DNA from: Acanthamoeba lenticulata
Lineage: Eukaryota; Discosea; Longamoebia; Acanthamoebidae
Length of the DNA stretch: 16,602 nt
Direction of reading: 5' to 3'
Assembly (NCBI GenBank): GCA_002179805.1
Contig: NAVB01000823.1
Span: forward strand, 1-16,602
A program made the position numbers and the translations under genes. Shown here one piece after another: positions 9,687-16,602 of this stretch; the stretch's first letter is position 1, and each line of letters opens with the position of its first letter. The notes beneath the pieces were generated by a model. That model did not search any database. It was not told the origin of the DNA and was given only the letters and a program-made list of their open reading frames with translations.

Positions 9687-10261
9687 GGCGAGCGAGGAAG
9701 TAGCCTGACCGATGCAAGCAATTGCGATCAATCTTTGCTTACAAACCCCGCAGGGCTTGCAACCCAACCAAGAGGTGAAGAAACAAGGTACCTTTTGCAT
9801 CTTCAGCGGCAAGGAAGATTGATGAGGATCAGAAAATCGGCGCTTGCAAAAAAGTCGAAACGTTTCGGAAACAACAGCCGGCGTAAGGCAAACGTCACCG
9901 AAAGCACACCATCAAGAACTGAGAAGCCAATGGCCAAGTTGAGTGGTTTTGCCAAGAGAAGTTTTTGCAGTCGTTACAGCACATGAGCAGGTACGCAACG
10001 CCAGGTGCGCCGGCTTTTGCAGGCACGCGTCCACGGATTGACAGGGAGGCGGTCGGCTTTAAGTCGAGTTCGCAAAGAAAACCACCAGGAGCCATCCCGT
10101 CAGAACGACCAGACCTCCATCGACAGACTATTTAAGTTGGGACGTCACCCTCCCTGCCACTCATCTGCCGTTGTAGACCCAACCACACACTTCCGCGTCG
10201 CGGTGTCCCCATTTCGCTTACGACGGACCCTCCTAACACCTTCATAAGCACAGGCTGAGCG
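9687..10261. other. Divergent intergenic region, no gene seen
   Basis: These 575 bp separate the start codons of the Grx5-like gene (- strand) and the small membrane-protein gene (+ strand). I find no frame with family motifs. The interval holds both 5' UTRs and both promoters, including the TATA-like site listed separately. A + strand frame at 9735-9986 is basic and lacks recognisable features. Confidence 0.6.
10129..10136 (+). promoter_or_regulatory. TATA-like element TATTTAAG
   Basis: TATTTAAG lies about 126 bp upstream of the ATG of the small membrane-protein gene. It would place transcription start near 10160 with a 5' UTR of about 100 nt. Only the motif and spacing support it. Confidence 0.4.
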
Positions 10262-10611
10262 ATGTCGAACCACTACATCATCGACACGGCCCCCATCTAC
10301 CAGCAGTCCTTCCAGCAAGCAACCTACCCAACGAAGGAGGTCCGAGCATACCGTTTTGTCGATGGCCAAGGTGTGCACCCTTTCCCTCTCCCACGCCAAC
10401 CTTGCCCACCTAACCAACCCCCTTGGTCTCCTCTGTGCTCTCTGCGACAGGACGCTCATGTTGGGTCGATCCGTGGGAAAGCTCAGGCCAGTACTTCCGA
10501 AGGGGGGAAGACGACGTGGTGCCCGCCATTGTCTTGTACATGCTATTCTTCCTCATGGTGACGTCCATGTTCATCTTCTGCTTCGGCCAGCTCATGACCT
10601 CACAAGCCTGA
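10262..10611 (+). CDS. Small C-terminally anchored membrane protein (89 aa), unidentified
   Basis: Two exons, 10262-10370 and 10451-10611, with an 80-bp GTGTGC...ACAG intron and matching phase 1. The product is 89 aa. Residues 1-60 are polar and tyrosine-rich (MSNHYIIDTAPIYQQSF, YRFVDGQGRSCWVDPWESSG). A single hydrophobic segment follows at about 63-82 (VVPAIVLYMLFFLMVTSMFI), then a short tail FGQLMTSQA. There is no N-terminal signal peptide, so it probably inserts through the C-terminal segment. An AATAAA follows at 10714. I do not recognise the family. The junction is supported by continuous sense sequence on both sides and a good acceptor. It could be a small subunit of a membrane complex, but nothing here shows which. 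Confidence 0.7.
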
Positions 10612-10713
10612 GGCTGCTCTGCCAAAGCCACGAAAGCGAGGAGTCACTCGACGTCCTGCAAATTTGTATCAAATTTGTACTGCAGAGCGCACAAGCAGAC
10701 GCGGCCTGTGCCC

Positions 10714-10719
10714 AATAAA
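10714..10719 (+). terminator. AATAAA polyadenylation signal
   Basis: AATAAA lies 103 nt after the stop codon of the small membrane-protein gene, on the same strand, and is followed by further A-rich sequence. This fits a poly(A) signal for that gene. The remaining interval 10720-10994 holds the intergenic DNA and 5' UTR of the TTL gene, including a T-rich stretch at about 10878-10930. I see no other gene there. Confidence 0.6.
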
Positions 10720-10994
10720 AAACAAGAGACTGTACATAAACAAGCGTGAGAGTAGAAGAGCCTACAATCGTGCTTGGCCAGGTTCATCTAGGGTTTCTTG
10801 GGCCGAGCACGGCCGCCAATAAGCAGCACACCCGAGCTCCCAGGGAGTCCCTCTCTCCTTGGCCAATAAGAGCTTTAGCATTTTTGTGGTTTTTTTCTTT
10901 GTTCTTGCTTTTCTCTTGATTTTCCCTTTCGTGCAACATCGAAGGCAATCGATTGTCCCTGAAGCCAAGGTGCACCTTTGGAGCTTTGAGGGTC

Positions 10995-13026
10995 ATGCAA
11001 AGTGTCGACGCCACGAACACGGATAGTGCGGCCACGGGGCAGCGTACTGTGTACATAAATGAGCCCTCGGCCTATGTGCATCAGAGACTCCTGCTGGCCT
11101 TCCGGAAGCGGTATGGCAGGGTTGCCTTGTTCTTCACTTTTTTCTTTTTTTCTGAGCTCCTATCTCCTGCCGCCGCAGGGAGAACTGGCGCATTGCTGAG
11201 TCCGCGGCAGATGAGGCACTGGACGTGCAGTGGGACGTTTATGAGAACGTGGACTGGGACCGCGTGCTCAAGGGCCGCCTCATGGCTAACTTCTACTGCT
11301 TCCGCAAGGGTGCGCCCCGCTCCTCCCCCTCCGGCAGCTCAACACGCAAGTCCGCTCTACCACTCACGCACTGTAGGTCTCACGCGCAAGGCGCAGTTGG
11401 CCTTCTACCTGAAGAAGTACTGCACCAAGCGGCCCACCTCGCCGCTGGTGCCATGCGTGCCCAAGACCGTCATCCTCGACATTAACCCGGAGCAGGTGGA
11501 CTGGTGCTTGGTCGATGCCCGTGAAGCGTTTGACGAGGAGAAGCAAAGGAGTGCGTTTTCGGCCATCACAGCAGTTTGTCCGCAACATGAGACTCTGAGC
11601 TCACGCGGCCACATGGTACTGTGCAGCTGGCAAGACGGGGCTGTGGATCTTGAAGCCGTCGTTGGGTGACAAGGCAGCGGGAATCACCATCCTCAACAAC
11701 CTCAAAAAGCTCAAGGAGACCGTCATGAAGGACACCGATCTCGTACATAACCCACGGCTCTTCTTTTCATTGTCATAGCACGTGCTCGCCTTGAGTGGGA
11801 TACTGACGCCTGCGTTCAGGTCGAGTGGGTGCTGCAGAAGTACGTCGAGAAACCGCTGCTGGTCAACAAGAAAAAGTTCCACCTCCGCGTGCACGTCCTC
11901 GCGGTCGGCCGGTACGTAATCGTGAGACCCTTCGTGCACAAGTTCGAGAAGGTGAAGACGACTCATCCTCGTACTGCTCGCAGGTTGAAGGTATATGTGC
12001 ACGAGGATGTCATCGCGCTGATCGCCATGGACGACTACGTTATTCCGGAGAAGCAGCAACCCGCGGCCCAGATCGACGACGCTTCAGGCGAGCCGGCGCC
12101 CGCTAAGGACGACGGCGAGTCGCAGCCGAGCGGCGAACCAGAGAAGGAAGCGGCGAGCACAAAGGCGCAGAGAAACGCGAGAAAGCGGGCCAACCGGAAG
12201 AAGAACCAGCGGGAGCGACGACAGCGAGAGGTTGAAGATGAGATGCCGGAGCTCTCACTCTACGGGCACATCACCAACTCGTGCCTCCAACGAGACCATC
12301 CGGGCTTTGACGAGGACGCCACCGTGCGGCTCCTCAGCGAACTCGTCAAGGAACTCGGCGAGGAGGTACGCTCTCATCTTGCTGATGTTTCTAGGCGGGG
12401 AGTTCCTTGACTAAGTCATCGCTCATGCTCATCAGGCGGTCAAGACCATCTGGGAGCGCGTCAAGGTGAATGTGAAGGAAACCTTTGCTGCCTTCCGGGG
12501 TACGTCGAATTTAATTCTGGCTTCTTTATCACATGTCAGCTCATTGTGCTCTGCTTCACCAGGCGAGTTCAGCGCGTTCATGCCTCTTCCCAACTGCTTT
12601 GAGTTGTTTGGATTCGACTTTTTGGTGGACGAGGACCTGAACCCCATCATTCTCGAGGTCAGACTTCGCCAACTGAGCTCTTAGCTCTTGCCCAGCAAAC
12701 TTACGTCTTTCCCCATTCCATACAGGTCAACTGTGGGCCCGATATGAAGAACACGGGAAGCAGGCTGGATCATGTTGTGGTGTCTTTCCTCGACGACACT
12801 CTGGCTGCTGCTGTCGATCCCTACTTCGATCCTGGTAATTCCTTCTTGTTCTTTTGTAGTGCGCACCTTTATTTGCTCACGAGACATTGTTGCAGAGCTG
12901 CTGAAGCAAAGGGAGGCAACGGAGAAAGAAATGGAGACCCAGATCGGGCGACTTCACTTGGTCTACGCCGACGCTACGTCCTTCCCTGCTTGGGGAATGC
13001 CCAACATGTCGTTCAAGGATTATTGA
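10995..13026 (+). CDS. Tubulin-tyrosine ligase (TTL) domain protein
   Basis: My model: exons 10995-11110, 11179-11309, 11377-11550, 11627-11742, 11820-11911, 11984-12365, 12436-12499, 12563-12657, 12726-12834, 12896-13026, giving 469 aa. Phases agree throughout. The ATP-grasp TTL domain is nearly the whole protein: WILKPSLGDKAAGI (K150, nucleotide binding), VLQKYVEKPLL, KFHLRVHVL (K198, R202), GHITNS (304-309), and FDFLVDEDLNPIILEVNCGPD with E390 and N392 as probable magnesium ligands. TTL enzymes ligate an amino acid to a protein end or side chain. The short compact form and motif spelling resemble the TTL/TTLL12/fungal Pby1-like branch rather than polyglutamylases. A charged linker at about residues 233-298 (acidic, then Arg/Lys-rich) interrupts the domain before GHITN. 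The start is the less certain end, because an upstream exon cannot be excluded. Confidence 0.9.
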
Positions 13027-13389
13027 CCCGGGAAATAATTTATTGTTGTTTTTTTGTCGGCGTTTTCTCTTTGTCAGCAATTTCCACAAACTATCCGAAG
13101 TGTGGTTGGGGCAACCTAAAGGCGGTAATATCTGAACACAAAGAGAATGGCCTGATAAAACCGGCAAAAACCGCTGACGTGGCGGGGAACGGCACGGATG
13201 GCTGCGAAATTTCAAGACTGCCAGGCAGCCTGCCGCCAAAAGAGACGCGGGAAGTGCCTTCCCTCAGCTTCCTTTCGTCGTTGCCCTTTCCTGCTTCGAC
13301 TTCTCTTGGTCGCAGCGAATCCTGGTTCTCCTTCGAATCATAAGAAGAGCGCAACTGGCCTAGAGAGCATTGAATTAGAAAGCAACAAG
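13027..13389. other. Intergenic region between TTL and Rab32 genes
   Basis: These 363 bp hold the TTL 3' UTR (an AATAATTTATTG stretch just after the stop may act in 3' processing) and the promoter and 5' UTR of the Rab gene. The end nearest the Rab ATG is a GAATTAGAAAGCAACAAG leader. I see no conserved frame on either strand. Confidence 0.6.
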
Positions 13390-14248
13390 ATGGCCGAGCA
13401 GGAAGACGGAGTGACAGAGTACCTTTACAAAGTGTTGGTTGTTGGTTCGTTTCCCCATCACATCCCGTCCGCTGGCGGTGCCGTTGTCCTGACTCTTTGG
13501 CGCCTCATCGCTTAGGTGACATTGGCACTGGTAAGACTTCCATCATCAAGCGGTATGTGCACAACATCTTCTCGATGCACTACAAGTCCACGATCGGAGT
13601 GGACTTCGCCCTGAAGGTGATCAACTGGGATCCCAAGACGATTGTTCGTCTTCAGCTTTGGGATATTGCTGGCCAGGTGCGTTCATTAATCCGACAAATT
13701 TAAATTTTGCGTTGAGGTCGCTAGCTCACTGGCTACCCTTGCAGGAGCGCTTCGGTAACATGACCCGAGTGTACTACAAGGAGGCCGTCGGTGCTTTCGT
13801 CGTCTTTGATGTCACGAGAGTCAACACCTTTGAGGCTGTGCAAAAGTGGAAGAATGACATTGATAACAAGGTCACGCTGCCCCCTGATGACAGGCCAATT
13901 CCTGTCGTTCTCCTCGCCAACAAGGTACTGAGCGCCCCCTCATGCCCCGGCTGCGAACGAAAATAATTCGAAGCTTCTTTTCTTCAGTGCGACTTGGCCA
14001 AGGAGGGTTTCGCGCGAAATGCGGCTCAAATGGACAAGTACTGCGAGGAGCATGGCTTCGCTGGGTGGGAGGAGACTTCAGCCAAGGAGAACATCAACAT
14101 CGACAAGGCGGTGAAGTTCCTGGTCAGCAAGATCTTGGAGAATGACGTCAACAGGCAGACGCAGCTGCAGAAGAAGGATGAGAACATCGTGAAGGTCGGC
14201 GGCAGCGCTCCAGAACCCAAGAAGGCCACTGGTGGCTGCTGCGGCTAA
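13390..14248 (+). CDS. RAB32: Rab32-family small GTPase
   Basis: Exons 13390-13444, 13516-13676, 13745-13924, 13988-14248, giving 218 aa with matching phases. P-loop GDIGTGKTS (19-27), switch [25 protein letters not shown] (67 onward), NKCD (131-134) and ETSAKEN (161-167) are all present. The Ile in WDIAGQ, where most Rabs have Thr, and the sequence [15 protein letters not shown] are hallmarks of the Rab32/Rab38 group. The C-terminus GGCCG carries two cysteines (216, 217) for geranylgeranylation. Rab32 proteins act on lysosome-related organelles, mitochondria-associated membranes and phagosomes; in amoebae a phagosomal or contractile-vacuole role is plausible but is inference. The gene converges on the PIP kinase gene. 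All GTP-binding residues are intact. Confidence 0.97.
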
Positions 14249-14569
14249 ATCGAGAGGATGTCGTACGAAGAGCAAAGATGGAAGAGGTGATATGAGACGG
14301 GGGCGAGAGGCTCCCGTTCACGTACCTGTTTTCTCACCTCCTCATCTTCTTTCTTCGTTTCTCTCTGTTCTCTCTTCTACACCTATCCTTCTTTCTCCCT
14401 CTCTTTTGTTCGCTCGCTGCACGTGACCTCACTCGCCCCTCACGAAGAGAAGAGGAAGATGACCTGTTTGTAATAATTATCTCCCCTCAAGCGCACATCT
14501 CGACCATAAACTTTCAATTCAATTCAATTCAATCTTGTTCCGACAGCTTTTGTTTCTGCTGCTCTGCTC
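14249..14569. other. Convergent 3' region with tandem AATTC repeat
   Basis: This 321-bp interval lies between the Rab32 stop (+ strand) and the distal PIP kinase stop (- strand) and must hold both 3' UTRs. It is pyrimidine-rich at 14328-14410. It contains a pentanucleotide tandem repeat (about four copies of AATTC) at about 14516-14532, and TAATAATTAT near 14471. No gene is seen. Confidence 0.6.
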
Positions 14570-14653
14570 CTAGCGCTCTTCGGCCAAGCTCGAGGCCAGG
14601 AACCGTTGAAAGCGTGCCGCGTAGAAGTCTGCCGGCACGAGCGACAACGAGGC
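14570..14653 (-). other. PIPK terminal exon, version B (distal, duplicated)
   Basis: A second acceptor CTCCTGCAG ends at 14654, only 16 nt after the stop of version A. It opens a homologous phase-0 exon of 27 codons and TAG: ASLSLVPADFYAARFQRFL followed by ASSLAEER. Use of this acceptor from the donor at 14868 would give a 215-bp intron and a different C-terminus. Version A cannot easily precede it as an internal exon, because the only intron available between them would be about 28 nt. Confidence 0.7.
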
Positions 14654-16602
14654 CTGCAGGAGACGATCGTCAGGCCAACACCTCAGTCGTGATCAGGTGG
14701 AGGAAGCGCGAAGCGTAATAGTCTGCAGGCACGCTGGAGAGGGCGGCCTACAGCGCATGTTCCGGAAGAGAAGCGTGGATGAGCAAGAAGAGGGGATTGG
14801 GGATTGGGGAGGGGAGGGCATCGCGAAGACAGCACGCTCACACAGGGTGAGCAAGGAACAGGTCGTACGGCTTCATTGAGCAGAACGCCTCGCTTAAAGA
14901 GGTGCGCCATCTTCTTCTTGGTGGCGTAGGGCGACAGGAAGTCAATGATGCCCATGTAGTATACCTGATACGTATGCATACGCTGGTTAGGCGCAATCAT
15001 CAAAACGTGTTGAGACGATGGCTCGCGCACCTCGCTGCCATCGGCAGATTCCACACCGTGCCTCCAGAGGGCGAGACCATCGCTCTCGCCCTCCTCATCG
15101 TCCTCCTGTTCATCCTGCTTCTTGTGAATGCCTACGAGCAGGCTGTAGTCGATCAAGTTGAATGGCACCAACAGCTCGCTGTCGCTTTGTATGGTACGGA
15201 GGAAGGTCTCTTTCACCGTTACTGGCAGAGCGATTTTGCGCTTGACCTCGAGGAAGTCCAAATCCTTCAGCACACACTTTGACCCTCCTCTGCACCAGTG
15301 CATCAGTTTGTGGTTTTCTTCAATTATAAAATTATTACAAATAAGTAAAATAAAATAAAATGGATAAATAAATAAAGGAAGTGCACCTTCGCTTCTCCTC
15401 TTCCGTTGCCTTCCTGCCGCGCGTGGAGCCCTGCACGTCCAGCGTCAGCATGAAGCGTCAAGCCTCACGGCAGAGGGGAGGGGGCAAAAGTAGCAGGCAG
15501 GAAGCACGACCTTGAGGTCATAGATCTCGCTAAAGAGCGGCGCGTGCCAAAAGATGTTGCGCTGCACCACAAGATGATGCGTGTGGAGGCCCACTGCGTA
15601 GCCACCAAAACCAGTTAAACCGATACAGCACGCCACACGCGAGGCGCGCTTCTTGTAGTATACTACCTTCGATCGAGTAGTAGCCCAGCATGCGGCACAG
15701 CAGCGACTGCGGGTTGTCAAGCAAGTGCTGTAAAAAAGGCCAGCGGGTCAGCCGGTGCGCCAGCTTCAGCGAGACGAGGGCGATCCGACCTGGTAGTAAT
15801 TGGGCAGCATGCGGATGAGCATTCGGCCCTCCTTTGACGGCAGCGTCTTGATGATGAACCGTCCATCGCCCGAAAACAGGAACAAGCTGCCGCCTGTCAG
15901 CAGCCAAACAAACCAAACAAACAAACCAAACAAACCAAACAAACCAACAATCAACAAATCAATCGATTTGGCGTGCGCGTCTGAGATCCACGTACTCTTC
16001 CCGCTCGCGGCCTTCTTGAAGAGCTTCGTGTCGTCGAACGGCGTGTTAAGCCACTCGCTCTGCAGCCGCAACAAGGACAACGACGCGTCAGCCCGAGCTG
16101 CCAAAGAAAAAGGCGGAAAGAAAGACGAGAGGGCGTACGAGGTAATCTCGTGGGGTGATGTCGGCGAGGGCGCGGAGGCGGTGGAAGATGAGCGGGCTGT
16201 GGTCGGTGATCACCATGTTCGCATCCAGAGCCTTGCTGCTGCGCTGCCGGAACACCCGCCCGTCCGCAAACAACTCAGCCACCGGCGTGGACACCAAGAA
16301 AACCCAACAAGACAATGGCGACAACAAGGAGATGACCGGCGTGCCTCGTGTGGTAGACGACAGTATCGGTGTAGAACTCCTCCTCGACCTCGTCGTCATT
16401 GAACGTGCTCGCGCTGGCCACCTGCCGTCGGGCGCGTGTGGGCAGGACGTGGCCCGGCGGGAGCCAGAATGGGAGCGTACAGTGAACCGGATGGCCTTCT
16501 TGATGGCCACGCCGATGGCCTGCGAGCTGCTGTGCAGCGACTTGATTTTCTCCTCGATGGTCTTCTGTTTGGCTTCCGGTAGCTCTTCCTTCTCGCTCTC
16601 CA
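14570..16602 (-). CDS. Phosphatidylinositol phosphate kinase (PIPK), 5' end outside window
   Basis: My model on the - strand: 16600-16481 (open at the edge), 16421-16345, 16238-16139, 16059-15996, 15893-15790, 15727-15667, 15593-15511, 15430-15387, 15289-14869, then a terminal exon at 14747-14670 or 14653-14570. Motifs in order: SGKSGSLFLF (glycine-rich loop region), GRFIIKTL (catalytic Lys), DNPQSLLCRMLGYY, GLHTHHLVVQRNIF, IYDLKGSTRGR (the DLKGST signature), KDLDFLE, LIDYSLLVGIH, MGIIDFLSPY (metal-binding Asp) and KKKMAHLFKRG. The last exon gives the PIPK C-terminal VPADYYASRF. PIPKs phosphorylate PI4P, PI5P or PI3P on membranes and feed actin and trafficking signalling. An acidic insert (KKQDEQEDDEEGE) sits between GIH and the metal-binding motif. 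Subtype is not assigned. The junction 16345/16238 is weak, because no good GT donor fits the phase and a GC donor is proposed. Confidence 0.9.
14670..14747 (-). other. PIPK terminal exon, version A (proximal)
   Basis: The acceptor CGCTGTAG ends at 14748. The exon then reads 25 codons and TGA, encoding AALSSVPADYYASRFLHLI and six more residues. It joins the upstream donor at 14868 in phase 0 across a 121-bp intron. It matches the conserved end of PIPK domains (V-x-P-x-x-Y-x-x-R-F). Confidence 0.75.
15900..15960. repeat. AAACAAACC-type tandem repeat in PIPK intron
   Basis: Several imperfect AAACAAACC units on the + strand (TTTGTTTGG on the gene strand) fill most of the 102-bp intron 15894-15995. 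On the transcript this is a U/G-rich tract close to the acceptor, replacing the usual C/U tract. Confidence 0.7.

Noticed and set aside
9687..9812. N-terminal extension of the glutaredoxin to the Met at 9812
   Set aside because: The extension (MPLKMQKVPCFF...) would place a cysteine-rich stretch before the mitochondrial presequence. The Met at 9686 starts a textbook presequence.
9735..9986. + strand frame of 83 codons between the Grx5 and small membrane-protein genes
   Set aside because: Its composition is basic and non-descript, it has no family motif, and it lies in the divergent promoter region.
14683..14868. Direct read-through of the PIPK exon past 14869 (VRPVPCSPC...)
   Set aside because: Sequence after the GTACGA donor loses family resemblance, while splicing to either terminal exon restores the conserved PIPK end.

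Overview
This window looks like nuclear DNA of a compact, GC-rich, intron-dense protist. I infer an Acanthamoeba-like amoebozoan, from the many 59-230 bp GT-AG introns, GC-rich codon use, very short intergenic gaps and gene families typical of free-living amoebae (Rab32, PIP kinase, TTL-like ligase, long serine/acid-rich disordered proteins). Species identity is not proven by the sequence. No bacterial operon, rRNA, tRNA, CRISPR array or transposon was seen.

Layout. Positions 60-146 hold a short terminal exon of a + strand gene that enters from outside. A 12-exon CHY zinc-finger gene lies on the - strand (3164 to 271). It is divergent from a 10-exon M20 metallopeptidase of the ArgE/DapE/aminoacylase type on the + strand (3227-5440), and only 62 bp separate the two start codons. 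A roughly 940-955 residue, mostly disordered protein is encoded on the - strand (5650 to about 8643), with a mitochondrial monothiol glutaredoxin (Grx5 type) upstream of it on the same strand (9686 to 8895). On the + strand follow a small single-span membrane protein (10262-10611), a TTL-domain ligase (10995-13026) and a Rab32-type GTPase (13390-14248). The last gene, on the - strand and cut by the right edge, is a phosphatidylinositol phosphate kinase (16602 to 14570). Its 3' end carries two tandem, homologous, same-phase versions of the last exon.

The genes do not form an obvious pathway; this is an ordinary housekeeping neighbourhood. Exon models were built by hand from splice sites, phase agreement and family motifs. 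Phases match at every junction reported, except where an entry says the junction is uncertain. The strongest unusual observation is the duplicated terminal exon of the PIP kinase, which predicts two alternative C-termini. Others are the 62-bp bidirectional promoter, the long almost intronless disordered gene, three stop-free multiple-of-three introns, a marked preference for GTACG-type donors, and an unrecognised 89-residue membrane protein.
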